DNA from: Pomphorhynchus laevis
Taxonomy: Eukaryota > Acanthocephala > Palaeacanthocephala > Echinorhynchida > Pomphorhynchidae
Assembly (NCBI GenBank): GCA_012934845.2
Contig: WNNJ02002486.1
Location: 1-64,000 of the forward strand
DNA: 64,000 bases
Reading direction: 5' to 3'
Shown here: piece after piece, positions 12,201 through 23,656 of the stretch
Position numbering within the stretch: the first letter of the stretch is position 1
How the letters are laid out: each line of letters starts with the position of its first letter
Notes under the pieces: generated by a model
The model's database searches: none
The model's input: the letters and a program-made list of their open reading frames with translations, nothing else
What the model was told of the DNA's origin: nothing
Program-made: the position numbers and the translations under genes

Positions 12201-13315
12201 ATCGTCATAATTATGCTTCTTTTAACGCACTGTAGTTTGGTTTTCATATCTATCAAACAGGACACTTCGCGTGTGTTCTAACTCTTCTCTTTCTCATCTG
12301 CCTTCCATCCCGTCCGGTGTCCAACAAGGCTCCGTATTAGGCCCTTTGCTTTTCTCTCTTCTCGGTGATTTGTTTTCTATCTCTCATTCATTTAATTTTC
12401 ATGTTATGCAATATGCTGATAACATTCTCATCTATGCTCACGCACCTGCATATCGTATTCATTCTCTAAGTGTTTCTGCTTCCAACTGTCTTGCCTCAAT
12501 TTTCAATCATCTTTCTTCTCTTCGTATTACTCTGAATCTTAATAAATCCAAAATTATGTGGATCCTTGCTCGACGCCCCGGCTTAGACCTCCATCCGTAT
12601 TATTAAATTCTACAATTCTTCCTATCGTTGATAATCTCGTTTTCCTAGGCTTCCATTTCGACGACCGACTTTCACTTAAACTTTTCGTTAGAGATCAAGT
12701 ACGCTCATCTAAATTGATTCTCCGCCAACTCCGTCAACTTCGTAGATTGATCTATTTCCATTCTTGTATGACTCTTATATCTCTCATTTTCTCAAGACGT
12801 GATTACTGTCTGAGTTTATTTTCCAACTTACCTAAATCCACTCTTCTTTCTTTACAACGCATCACCAACGAGTTCGTCCGAGTTCTCCGTCTTCGTCGTT
12901 TTGATCATGCATCCTACCATCTTGCTTCTCGCGATTAGTCTACAATTTATTGTCGTGTTCAAATTCGTCTTGTTGCTTTCCGCCTTGTAACTATTCATAC
13001 CCCTTTATTTCTCAACCTTCCTTTTCTTGATAATTCTCGTCCTGTTTACTGTTCCTTGCGTTCCTGTAATTCCCTTATTTTTCATGTCCCAAACTACTCT
13101 ACCTCTTTTGGCTTCCGCTTCTTCGTTTTGGCTGCTCCTCTCTCATGGAATCATCTGCATATTCATATTCGCCAATCAACACCAATGCAATGTTTCAAAC
13201 GCCTAATCCGACGTCATTTAAACAGTTAATTAATAAATATGATAGACTTCTGCTGTTTTTTAGTGGACTTGTCAGCGTGCAGCTATGACGCATTCGCTAC
13301 ATTTAATAAATTATT
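9288..13315 (+). mobile_element. LINE family B copy (CR1/L2-like), long but broken
   Basis: 9288-10334 is an ORF1-like frame rich in Ser, Leu and His with no recognised domain. Endonuclease blocks follow: LSLFNTRSILHKADMLLD then ILCITESWH (10325-10455), a DGIVVIARH block near 10560, and FVLNDFN (usual GDFN) near 10780. Reverse transcriptase blocks are VPPNWKCATVRPLL near 12050, SLDLSSAFDIVDH near 12150, SGVQQGSVLGPLLF near 12320 and YADN (usual YADD) near 12415. The C-terminal FSRRDYCLSLFSNLPKS block near 12790 is typical of CR1/L2 elements. About 200 bp after VRPLL is missing relative to the reversed copy at 18.5-18.8 kb. The 3' end is a hairpin plus ATTTAATAAATTA. Multiple frame breaks make it inactive. 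Confidence 0.85.
10973..11668 (+). repeat. 348-bp tandem duplication inside LINE B
   Basis: The block beginning ATTTGTCCGATC at 10973 repeats from 11321 with a constant offset of 348 bp (for example GTCCCCATCC at 11011 and 11359, CGCTCTCCAA at 11311 and 11659). The copies are highly similar, with a few substitutions and small indels. Confidence 0.9.
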
Positions 13316-14060
13316 TTTATAGAAACATTAGGTAAAGAATGACTAGAGCCCCAAAGCAAAACACAATTTATCGATTCATCTGACTTATCCTCTCATTAAC
13401 TTTAGATTATAAATTTTGTGTAATAACCGAAATAATATGATTTCTAGTACAAGCAGCTAAGATAACGGCTTTAGTGCTCAAGAGCTCAAGACAAGAGCCA
13501 AGATAATATCTGAGGTCAGTCTTAGAGAATTAATTCGAAGCTCAGTTATCTATGATTTTCGAGTTTTCATTATCTTAAATGTTACAAGAACTCTAATATT
13601 ATAGCACCCGGTTATCCATGATAATCGAGATCGATGTTCACTGTTAAAAAATATCAAAATTAGTCAGTTAATTTCACCGAAAATTATACTTGGGATACAT
13701 TCGAGAGCGTCATCTTTGTCAAAATTTCTAAACAAATCTCACTGAAAAATCATGCAAAAATCTCAATTTTTAGGTAGATATACCCGGTTTCCTAGTTTGT
13801 ATGTAATCGATAAATTGTATCCTAGGGAGATCTGTGAACAATCGGATTCGCTTATGCGTATTCCAAAAAGCGAAATTTAAACATTGGAGTTTGTTTTTAA
13901 TCAAATTGGATGAGCAAATCTATCACAACCTTAACACGAAGTACAACCTTAATACATACTCCGAATACGAAGTATGTAAAAGTACGAACTTTTTATAGGG
14001 TGTTTATGAAATTTGAAATATGTGCGTGTGTATATAATAAAAGCTTGATGCATACAAAAT
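13316..14060. other. Gene-free stretch
   Basis: AT-rich sequence with no ORF or structure I can support. Confidence 0.5.
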
Positions 14061-14067
14061 TAAATTA

Positions 14068-14256
14068 TTGTTGATAATTAAGCCATTGTTTAATAATAAA
14101 ATTAAATATAATACATTAAATAATGAAATTTTAAGAATTGCAACAATTTGTAACAATATTGGCTTTCGTCAAAATCATTTAAATAATTTAAAAGATACAT
14201 ATTTTAAACTAGATTACTATAAAAATAAAATCAAACAGAAAATAGTAAAAGATTGA
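14068..14256 (+). mobile_element. Penelope-like element fragment (C-terminal side of RT)
   Basis: The frame reads LNNEILRIATICNNIGF followed by a Leu/Lys-rich segment and YYKNKIKQKIVKD. This resembles the region downstream of the reverse transcriptase core in Penelope-like elements (a (Q/E)(L/I)RIARIC-type block). Nearly the same sequence recurs at 15334-15500. It is a short, degraded piece. Confidence 0.55.
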
Positions 14257-14339
14257 TCATCAGTATTCTTAGAAATAAATTCAAACTCTTAAGTGGGAAA
14301 TTTGTAATAGTGGCAAATTAATTTAATTTTTATTTAGCA

Positions 14340-14410
14340 TTATTTTAATTTATAAAATGCATAGACTCAATTGGCTGATCTGATCTATATTTAGACAAAT
14401 AAAGTTATGA
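14340..14410 (+). repeat. Dispersed repeat R2 core
   Basis: Contains ATAGACTCAATTGGCTGATC, a variant of the recurring R2 core GTAGACTCAGTTAACTGATT found at about nine places in the window. Confidence 0.45.
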
Positions 14411-14520
14411 ATTTGTTTATAACCTGTAAAAAATAAATCTAAATTATATAAAGATATGAAATATATGTTACAATGTATTAGTGATATGTGTATTTAACTC
14501 TGATATTTTTTTATTCAATA

Positions 14521-14691
14521 AGCGAACAAATTTATTCATGTAGCCTTATTCTTAATAAGACCAATATTAATGGTATATAATAAGGTATATATCTTGATAT
14601 AAACATTAAATTAACATCAATTAAAACTACTTTTAATTTATATCGTAAAGATGACATATTTAAATTTACAAGAAACATATTTTTGCATGAC
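14521..14691 (+). mobile_element. Penelope-like RT fragment
   Basis: The plus strand encodes LNKTNI, then [20 protein letters not shown] and RKDDIFKF, corresponding to the DLNI...KRDDFNF block of Penelope-like reverse transcriptases. It matches the minus-strand piece at 61127-61480 closely. It stops where an Sm-alpha-like SINE begins, and the element appears to resume at 15334. Confidence 0.65.
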
Positions 14692-14880
14692 CATTCCGCG
14701 TGAAATACGTTGTTATCATTGAAACCAGACGCGGAAGAATGACGATAACAGTAGCAAGTACAGTTTCATCATCACAATGACTCATCAGTGCCAGATCCCT
14801 CCCAACTACTGGATGCAGAGGAGGACTGGCAGACGGCACACGAGTCATGTGTATGAAGTACCAGAAAGATTTCTGGTAAC
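14692..14880 (-). mobile_element. Sm-alpha-like SINE with hammerhead ribozyme core, copy 1
   Basis: On the minus strand the sequence carries CTGATGAGTC, a loop, GATGATGAAAC: the hammerhead core CUGAUGA plus stem II plus GAAA. The layout (GTTTC...GACTCATCAG on the plus strand) resembles the trematode Sm-alpha SINE-like family. It ends in a small hairpin (ACCAGAAAGATTTCTGGT). Flanking sequence to about 15010 is unrelated. Confidence 0.6.
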
Positions 14881-15011
14881 TTCACATTGAGTGCTAAATC
14901 AGCACTACTGCTTCACCAAATAGGATCATTGGCAAAAGCACTCGCAAATGCCAGCGCAGGTCTCTTGAATATCGGCTAATTTAAATCATGAATCTTAAAA
15001 GAGAGTGAGAC

Positions 15012-15334
15012 CATTCCGCATGAAATACGTTGTTATCATTGGAGCCAGACGCGGCAGAACGACGATAACAGTAGCAAGTAGCGTTTCGTCATCATAATGA
15101 CTCATTAGTGCTAGATCCCCTCCCACTACTGGATGAGAGTAGGACTGACAGACGGCACACGAGTCATGTGTGCCGGTACTTTCTGGTACTTCATACACAT
15201 GACTCGTGTGCCGTCTGCCAGTCCTCCTCTGTATCCAGCAGTGGGAGGGATCTGGCACTGATGAGTCATTGTGATGACGAAACGGTACTTGCTACTGTTA
15301 TCGTCGTTCTTCCGCGTCTGGCTTCAATGATAAC
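15012..15334. mobile_element. Inverted pair of Sm-alpha-like SINEs forming a ~300-bp palindrome
   Basis: The arm from 15032 to about 15170 is repeated in reverse complement from about 15183 to 15334, leaving a centre of only about a dozen bases. Each arm holds a hammerhead-like core. In the right arm (plus strand) it reads CTGATGA, stem II GTCAT/ATGAC, GAAAC, then a possible stem III ACGGTA/TACTGT. The left arm has CTAATGA in place of CTGATGA. The pair sits inside Penelope-like sequence. Confidence 0.75.
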
Positions 15335-15500
15335 AAATTAAATAATGAAATTTTAAGAATTGCAACAATTTGTAACGATATTGACTTTCTTCAAAATAAT
15401 TTAAATAATTAAATATATGCATATTTTAAACTAGATTACTATAAAAATACCATCAAACAGAAAATAGTAAAATATATAAATCAACAAAACAAAAAATAAA
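15334..15500 (+). mobile_element. Penelope-like element fragment, continuation
   Basis: Repeats the NNEILRIATICN block of 14068-14256 with changes, directly after the SINE pair. It probably belonged to the same element as 14521-14691 before the SINEs landed. Confidence 0.55.
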
Positions 15501-15559
15501 TTTAAACTCTTTAGTGAGAAATTTTTAAGGATAGTCTATGCTAGAATAAGTATTACGCT

Positions 15560-15930
15560 AGGTAATCAAATTATATAAAAGGAAATGCATCATTAGCATG
15601 TATTTGTCCCCGCTACTATGTTGGGGAATAGGGACCGATATCTGATAACATAGCAGTTCCTCCTGATGACTTCCAGTATGGTTTATATTATATTATAAAC
15701 CATACATATAATAATATATTATATTATAAACCATATTATATTATAATCAAATTATATACTTCCAATTCATGGTTTATATTATAATCGTTTCATAAAAATA
15801 CTGAGTTATGAAATATCTTAAAAAATATTTGAGATATAGAAAGTCTTAAGATTGAATAATAATTTTGCATTTATGGATTGTGCAAAATAATTAGACTCAG
15901 TTTTAACTCATCTGATTTGTTCTATAAAAA
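15560..15930 (+). repeat. Dispersed repeat R2 copy with AT palindromes
   Basis: Contains GGAAATGCATCATTAGCATG, a short GC hairpin, a CCTGATGAC block, several palindromic runs built from GGTTTATATTAT / ATAATATAAACC, and the core ATTAGACTCAG...CTGATTTG. The same order of blocks occurs in the 41-42 kb, 44 kb and 62.7 kb copies. It is non-coding. Confidence 0.6.
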
Positions 15931-16023
15931 GATTTTAATTTTATATTGTTTGTACTTGCATTAAAATCTACTTAGCATCGCCGTTATATCGTTATTCGTG
16001 ATCGAGAGATTTAAAAATACTTA

Positions 16024-19000
16024 TTTTTACGTGGTAAATGCGTGCTGGCGCACGCTTACATGACCATGAAAAAAAAGTTTAAATCATATGTCAATAAGGT
16101 GGGGGCGGAAGAGGTATTTGAATGTAATAAAGGAGAGAGCGTGGCGGACGTCGAGAGGGAGCGTGGCGGACGTCGAGAGGGAGCTGATTCCAGGCGAGTG
16201 GGCTGCGACGTGGAAGGATCGAAGACCGTAGTTGTTGGAGTATTCGGGAACGTGGAGTAAGAAGGTATGATGGGGACGCAGTGATAGAGAGAGGTGGGAC
16301 GAATGTCGTCTAAAAAAGGGAGGTTGATGATCGATGGGGGCCGACAGCGATGAGACGAAAAGTTACGAGAAGAAGGCCGAGTTGGACGCGGATGTGGATG
16401 ATGGGCCAGAAGTATTGGGCAAGTTATGGATGTGTGGTCGAAACGAAGGAGACGTAGGAGCACTCGAACGGCGGAGTTGATGATGCAATGTAGGGGTAGG
16501 AGGTGGCGGAGAATCAATGTAGATGAGCGTACTTGATCTCTAACAAAAGGTTTAAGTGAAAGTCGGTTGTCGAAATGGAAGCTTGAGAAAACAACATTGT
16601 CAACGATAGGAAGAATTGTAAAATTTAATGATACGGAGGGAGCCTCTAAGCCGGGGCGTCGAGCAAGGATCCACATAATTTTGGATTTATTAGGATTCAG
16701 AGTAATACGAAGAGAAGAAAGATGATTAAAATTGAGACAAGAAAGTTGGAAGCAGAAACACTAAGATAATGAATACGATATCTGATGGAAGAGATCATTA
16801 GTCATTCCAGTTTTCAAAAAGGTGTATAAGGTAAATCCTCAAAATATCGGCCAATAAGTTTGACGTATATTGCTTGCAAGGTGATGGAGAAACTGATCAT
16901 GAGGTATATATCTACTCATTTGAACAAATTCAATATTTTGTCTAATAAACAGCATGGGTTTAGAAAACATCACTCCACTTCAACTAATCTAACATTAGCA
17001 CGCTAAAGCTGGGCCAGTTTTGTCGAACAGGCGGTTCCGGTTGATGTCGTCTTTATTGATTTGTCCAAAGCTTTTGATCGTGTAGTTCATCCAATTTTAC
17101 TGTGGAAACTTGGAAATTACGGATTCTCAAAGCACGTTTGTCTCTGGATACGTGAATTCTTGAGTAGACGTTCCTTTGCTGTGCGAGTTGGTGAGTCTTT
17201 TTCTGAACGGTTTTATCTCACTCAAGGTGTTCCACAAGGCTGTATTCTTAGTCCCACTTTGTTTATATCCACATCAACGAAATCGATAAATATGTTACAT
17301 GCCAGTGCCTATTATACGCCGATGACATGAAATTGTGGTGCCCTTTATTTCGTGGTTGTTCTAGCTATCCCCTACTACAATCAGATTTGGATAAAGTTAG
17401 TAGTTGGTGTTCACACGGCTTGGTAATCAATGTTAGTAAATGTCGACATATGAGAATTGGTCAATCCTGATTACCTTCCCCTTATTATCAATTCAGCTCA
17501 ACAGTTATCGAATCAGTAAATTACTTTATTGATATATGTGTTGTTATCCACTCCAATTTAAAATGTCATCTTCATTGTTCTGCGATTATTGCAAAATGCC
17601 GTAGAATTTTAGGATTTCTTCATCGAAACGTTGGATGACTTGAGTCAAAGGCTGAACGCATTGTATGTTAGTCTCTTAAAATCATATATGCTCTATGCAT
17701 CTCACGCGACACACCCTCAACTGAAATCAGAATTGAGTGAATTCGGCAACATTTTGAGAATTGCCACGCACTTGGTTCCGGCAACTCGTTTCATTCCTTA
17801 TCCAGTTAGACTAGATACGTTGTGTATAAGATTATTAAATGCGATATGTTGATTGCAGATCTTACACCAGTGTGGATGTCGCAGCGCGTGCCTAACCATC
17901 CGTGTAAGCAGCTGTTCTGTCTTCGTGAATCCTCAATGTTACGTGGACACGAGCTATGTTTGAAGCATCGCTCAAAGCATCGAACAAATTGCACGACAGT
18001 GATGGATCGCGTCTGTAAACGATGGAATGGATAATCAACAGCTCTTCTGCTGTGCAATTCAAAGAACACCTAAAGCTTGACCTCGTGAACTCTTGATGTT
18101 TTTTTTTGTTTTTTTTTATTCGATGTGATGCTTCTTTTCGAGCTTCAGCTCTGTTGGAAGTCGACATATAATAATATGCAGGTGCGTGAGCCTAGATAAG
18201 AATGTTATTAGTATATTGCATAGTATGGAAGCTAACTGTGAGAAATTGAAGACAAATTATCGAAAAGAAGAGAGAAAAGCAAAGGGCCTAATACGGAGCC
18301 TTGTTGGACACCGGACGGGATGGAAGACAGATGAGAAAGAGAAGAGTTAGAACACACGCGAACAGTACGGTTTGATAAATATGAAAACCAAGCTACAGTG
18401 CGTTAAAAGAAGCATAATTATGACGAAGACGATGGAAAAGAATCTATTGATCGACTATGTCAAAAGCAGATGATAGATCAAGAGAAACTATGACACTACA
18501 TAATTTTTGATCGCGCGAGATGAGTAAGCCGTTATAAATTTTAAGAAATGCAATTTCAGTAGAATTATTCGAGCTAAAAGCAGCTTGGAAGGGATGAAAC
18601 AAGTTGGAGAAAAATAGATATGCATTAGTTTGCTTGAGAACAAGACGCTCAAGGAGTTAGAGAGGGTTGTGAGAAGTGAGATAGGACGGTACGAAGATGG
18701 TAGTGATGGGTCAAGCGATTGCCTTTTCAGGAGAAGGCGAACAGTGGCACATTTCCAGTTGGAAGGAAATGTGCGGTTGTGGATAGACAAGTTGAACAAA
18801 GTTGTTAGAAAGGGTGAGATAGATGAGTAGATTTTTTAAGCGGGTGGGAATTGGGTCAGAACGAGATGTTTTGTTAGGTAATGACATAAGAAACGGGAAG
18901 AAGGTGGAATAGCTCTGGGAGGGAAGTATTTAAAGAGATGTGATGATACAATATGTATATGGGTAGAACTGAAATTAAATTAGATAGCTTAGATTGCAAA

Positions 19001-20370
19001 TAAGAGAAAAATTCATCAGGATTTATGTTGCAAATGGTAGATGATCGTGAAAGAATTGAGTTTAAGATTTTCAAATGAGATTTAAAGTTGGAAGAGGACT
19101 TGAGTTGATTTCGATAAAAGAGAGTACGTTTAGTTCGCATAACAATTAGATGGGAACGGCGGAGAGAAAGATAGAACGCACGGAGATTTAGTGTAAGTGA
19201 GTTTCGAGAACGTTTAAGAAAGCGATTAAACACACGAAAAGAGTGACGGAACCGACGCTTAGAAAGACTTATGTCTGAATTGAACTAGGAGCATGGCGCG
19301 ACTGCTGAAAACGTCGGGGTCGAATTGTCAGAATGTGATCATAATAGACGTAATTTCAGAATCAAACAGAATGCAGAGATCATCGGAAGAAAGATAATTA
19401 AGTGGAAGCGAAAAGAATGAAGAATTGAGTAAGGCTGTCCAGAGAATAGAGATATTGATAAGTTTCCAGGGTCGACTTGGAGTAGCTAATGTTGGAGGTG
19501 GATAAGAAGGATGGGAATAGGGACTAGTAAGAGTGACAAGGAAATAATCGAACAAGCCAGGATTAATAATTGACAAGGAGGTATAGTCATTTAAGCAGTT
19601 AGGAACAGAAATGATGTCGAGAGCACCGCCGAAAATATGTGTGGCCCTTGTTGAAAGTAATTTATAATTAAAATCAGAAAAAAGATTAGTTAGAGTGATT
19701 GAGTCAGAGTCAGCTGGACGATCAAGACGAATGTTAAAGTAACCGAGAACATAAGAAGGAGTCTAAGACAATAAACAATGAGAAAGAAGATCGGCAAGGT
19801 CGTTAAAGAACATACGTGAAAGGCGGATGAACCTCGACATTATATAATCACAAGTTCCATAGGAAAATGAATTGATAATCTGCATATGAGTAATTCAAAC
19901 GAAGTGTAATGAATGTTATCGTTTATTTTACGCAGAGACGTTTGGTGACGCAAAGACGTTTGGAGAGACAATTAGATGAGTTGATTTCCTTGAGAACAAC
20001 CAGAGCGACGTAGACGACGAATAGCAACATCGTCAGAGTCATAGTGCCAGGATTCGTTAATTTGGAGAATATCGATGGATAATTGATCGAAGATATCAAG
20101 GAGCATATCAGCTTTATGAAGAATTGAGCGAGTGTTGAAAATACTAAGACAAAAAGTATGCTCAGGAGCGAGATCGACTAGCAAAGAAGACAGCGGGAGA
20201 GATGGGACACCATCTGATTTTAGGCATCGTGTGTACGACGTGGAAATTTTCTTTGATTTGACGGATTGATAAGGATGACTCGCCTTTTGTTTCACTTGGA
20301 TGTTTCTCAATGCGAGTTTAATTGATTTGGGCAATATCAGAAGGGGAAGCAATATCAGAAGGGGCAATAG
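16024..20370 (-). mobile_element. LINE family B, reversed, split by a family A insertion
   Basis: The minus-strand element has its 3' hairpin at 16024-16065 and a C-terminal coding part at 16056-16676. It resumes after the insertion at 18179. Reverse transcriptase sequence at 18488-18799 includes FPSNWKCATVRLLL and SSYRPISLLTTLSNSLSVLF. Endonuclease sequence near 20000-20170 includes LSIFNTRSILHKADMLLDIF and ILQINESWHYDSDD. The two halves join exactly when compared with the 9.3-kb copy (GAATACGATAT at the left junction, GCAGGTGCGTGAG at the right). There are many frame breaks. The 5' end stops where dispersed repeat R1 begins. Confidence 0.85.
16782..18178 (+). mobile_element. LINE family A copy 2, inserted in LINE B
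   Basis: A 5'-truncated copy starts within the reverse transcriptase (CATTCCAGTTTTCAAAAAGG). It carries VDVVFIDLSKAFDRVVHPIL, the LTQGVPQGCILSPTLF box, and after a frame change a YADD box near 17320-17330 followed by KLWCPLF. The frames are broken several times. It ends GTCGACATATAATAATATG, directly against family B sequence. This copy retains the segment deleted from the 1-2.5 kb copy, so it is the better reference for the family. Confidence 0.85.
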
Positions 20371-20371
20371 C

Positions 20372-20550
20372 CAATAAAAGCAGACGAGCCGAGTGATCGC
20401 GAGCCAACATTAAATGGACCTAAAAGTGAAACGTAGGTAGTGAATCAGTAGATGATGTATACAAATACTTAAATGTAACGTACTGCTGATGACTTATAGA
20501 TATGATAAAATTATCGTGCAGTGTGATCAAAAATTTCAAGAGAGTAGTTT
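20372..20550 (+). repeat. Dispersed repeat R1, copy 2
   Basis: CCAATAAAAGCAGACGAGCC then GTGAAACGTAGGTAGTGAAT, CTTAAATGTAGCGTACTGCT and TTATAGATATGATTAAA; blocks and order match 4976-5160. It abuts the 5' end of the reversed LINE B. Confidence 0.65.
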
Positions 20551-22653
20551 GTCCGAAACCACATAGACAATCCTGGGTTTCAATAATACACGCTACATTT
20601 AATTAAGAAGAAAATATATCTGATGTAGTAAAAATTCTTTGTACGATAAAAATTTTCAATTACTTATATTCCGATAATCAAAATCACTTAAAATTCACAA
20701 TCTAAGAATATTAGCTTATTTAATTATATTGTACATTATCGAATAGTGAATCAGGGATTAGCCTAAATCATATAATTATGTGTTTTCCTGATAACTATCA
20801 AGAGTATAGATGAGCATTTAGCTATATAGTATAATACTTTTTTCCGTTAATGTCATTAGATATACTGGTATGTCACTTAATATTCAATTTATATTTTATT
20901 AGCATTTAATATCGTAATATGAAATTTGTTCTGTTGTTTAATTAGGTGAAGATGATTTAGCCGATTTTAGTTATAAAATTACCTCAATTTATGTTAACTT
21001 TAAATAAAATTATAATACGCAATGTTAAAATTCGATTATCTTCAGTGATATTTCGAATAAAAAAATGTTTTGGCTTATGATATTATAAAATTTCAGATTC
21101 GGCTTCAGCCACTACTATTGTTATGTGAAGAATACTACGGGGCATTATCTTCCATCGAGAACAATAATAACATATTTTCTAATATTTTAAAATTTGTATT
21201 AATTATTCAAATCGAGATTCTGATAATTTCGGTTTGAGATTTAAATACTTACCACTTAATACTCAGGTGTCTGAGGGTATTTATGATCTGTCAGTTGCAA
21301 TATCAGCTTTTAACGTTTCTACTATATTACTAGAAAATAGAAATGGTGAACATTACACTATGATAACAATGTGCTCTAAAATCCGTTTGTTTCGGATCAT
21401 GCAGTAATGTGGCTTAGTATGATTTGCCAAATTTGAGTGTATTTCTGCTCTGTTAGCATAGCAATAACACATTTTACGCTTTAATCCTAGTGAATAAGAA
21501 GTATAATGAAGTATTTTTTTACAATACGAAACAAAAACTCGGAATCGATCAGTAAGTCGAACATATTATTCGCGTGAACTGATAGTAAAGTCATATAGAA
21601 AAATTTATACTCACGAAAAGTTCAATGGAATTAGCTGACTGTTGGCAGCCAAATCTATGTTGAATCGATGTGTTTTATCTATAAGTGAATATATATATAT
21701 TTACAAAATGAGAAAGATACGGATATTGTGTAAGGGTCATCAGCTAATTAATCGCTTATATAATGAATTATCTATTCTGTTCTGACAACGTATATATCAC
21801 TGTATATTTGTTATCTCAATTGATTTTTCAAGTTAGGTTGTAGTACACCACATTTTCAGTATACACTGTTATTGATAATTGCAATGACTACAAAAACCTA
21901 ATGAATGTTTCATTCAATGATGAATTTTCAATGAACGTTTCAAAGGTTCATTTTCTACGAACCTTTACACACTGTATTTTCTGTAAACCTTTCAATGCTG
22001 TATTTTCGATGAACGTTTCATTATATGAACGTGACTGCTATCAAAAATGCCAATTATACTTTAATTTAAACAACATCACATATCTTGATAATTGTTATAT
22101 AAAACTTGTTAAAATTTTGGCACTCAAATTTGATATTAAGTAAATATTCACTTTAATATTATCCAAAGATTAAAAATATTAACTTTAATAATACATCCTG
22201 ATAGCTAACAGAAAAAATACAATTTAATTTATAAGGACTAAATCTATACATTTTAACAGATATAATAATTTAAACAAGTGATGGATATCATTTATTATTA
22301 ATTATAACATTGAATACATATAAACTTTGAAGATCAAATTTCATAACGTTTAATCTTAGTCAACATCCTTGAAATAATGGATAACAAGTAGTATTTCGAT
22401 TTTTTAAACGTTTTTTAACAGGTAGTATTTCGATTGCTCTCTCATATTTTTTATAAAACAACAAAACAACGCTGGATATTTTAAGCTGAAACATTTTGAA
22501 ATATTAATCTACTTCTATTAAAACTGTTTTATTTGTGATCTACCATGTATTTTACTTTTTTGCTTTTAAAATGTTGTTTATCGTTTTAGTTTTTACAAAC
22601 CTGGACGCAAGCATTATAAATGTTGTTATTAAGAAAATCTTTATTATTATATG
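20551..22653. repeat. Gene-free stretch with a degenerate minisatellite near 21890-22030
   Basis: No gene is supported. Around 21890-22030, variants of ATTTTCNATGAACGTTTCA recur about five times in degenerate form. The ORF over it is explained by these repeats. The rest is AT-rich sequence. Confidence 0.5.
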
Positions 22654-22668
22654 AGTTACAATACCTTT

Positions 22669-22872
22669 ATGCTTTAGCATAAAGGTATTATTTAGCGCAC
22701 AAAAAACGATCTCTGCGACTATTCGGATGGCAGAGTTAACTACTGTTTCACATTGAGAAACTTTTTTGTATTATATTGCCCAGTCTGGGATCGTAAATTT
22801 CAATTTGAGGCCCATTTGCGGGAACCTAAGTTAATATGTTTATTTTTAATAAATTGTTCATTATTAAAAAAA
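22669..22872 (+). mobile_element. 5'-truncated LINE 3' end (RLE-type family) with 15-bp target duplication
   Basis: Flanked by AGTTACAATACCTTT at 22654-22668 and 22873-22887. The right part matches the 3' tail of the element at 28714-29916 (GGCCCATTTGCGGGAACC, then AATAAATT and an A-run). The start holds a perfect 30-bp palindrome (22660-22689: AATACCTTTATGCT and its reverse complement around TT), partly formed by the target site. The coding part is too short to classify alone. Confidence 0.75.
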
Positions 22873-23344
22873 AGTTACAATACCTTTCTAAATAATACGA
22901 TCGCATCCTGCTTTTAAAAATACAAAAAATAAGCATTTTATATTGATGATTTATAAATAAGCAAATGCAAGCCAAAATAGCTTCTTACAACGGCTTTGTA
23001 TACAAAGTAATCACACACTTGTGATCTACATCCTCACAATTTAATTCGACAAAATTTTTTCGTAAAATTGAGTTCGTAAAGCATCATATTTAAAGATTAT
23101 ATTTTTATCAGCGATAGTATTTATCAGTGATAGCTTATGATGACTGCTTTAATATATCAATACTGGTTTTTATCGGTACACTCGGCATTCCTATATATAT
23201 TGACTACTATGGCATTTGTCCGGACAGGTTTATAATTAAAATTGTTACTTTTCAAATGCTAGCTAATAATTTTCAAATATTTAATTTTCAAATATGGTAA
23301 ATATATATTTTAAGTATATATAGAGGTAAATGACTTATTTACAT

Positions 23345-23637
23345 CTTCTTTTTCTTTAGCGTCTTTCCCGTGTAGGTACGGGGTCCGCTGCTTTTGAAAG
23401 TTGCCTCCACTTGGTTCTATTTATGGCGTCTTTGGTTTCTAGTCCAACACTTATCAAATCATGACGTATGACGTCCATCCATCGCAATTTCGGCCTTCCT
23501 ATCGGACGCTTTCCATCCACTGTCACGGCGACGAACCTATTTGATGGTTGTTGTTCGCTTTCGCGGATAACGTGGCCGTACCATTGTAGTCGTTTTTCGC
23601 GAAGTTTCTCTATTATTGGCACTAATAAATAAGTCAT
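23345..23637 (-). mobile_element. RTE-clade LINE 3' end with 19-bp target duplication
   Basis: GTAAATGACTTATTTACAT flanks it at 23326-23344 and 23638-23656. The minus-strand frame reads PIIEKLREKRLQWYGHVIRE, later RPIGRPKLRWMDVIRHDL and DAINRTKWRQLSKAADPVPT, the familiar C-terminus of RTE-type endonuclease/reverse transcriptase proteins. The 3' tail is A-rich (AAAGAAAAAGAAG). This is a clean 5'-truncated insertion of a few hundred bases, with frame preserved to the stop. Confidence 0.9.
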
Positions 23638-23656
23638 GTAAATGACTTATTTACAT

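Noticed and set aside
15108-15341. ORFs over the SINE palindrome
   Set aside because: They run through inverted SINE copies and mirror each other; no sign of coding.
22660-22689. Palindrome as a transcription terminator
   Set aside because: No gene lies upstream; it is formed at the junction of a target duplication and a truncated LINE.
23356-23637. 93-residue ORF as a small host protein
   Set aside because: It is the C-terminus of an RTE LINE inside a 19-bp target duplication; its apparent start lies in the duplicated target.
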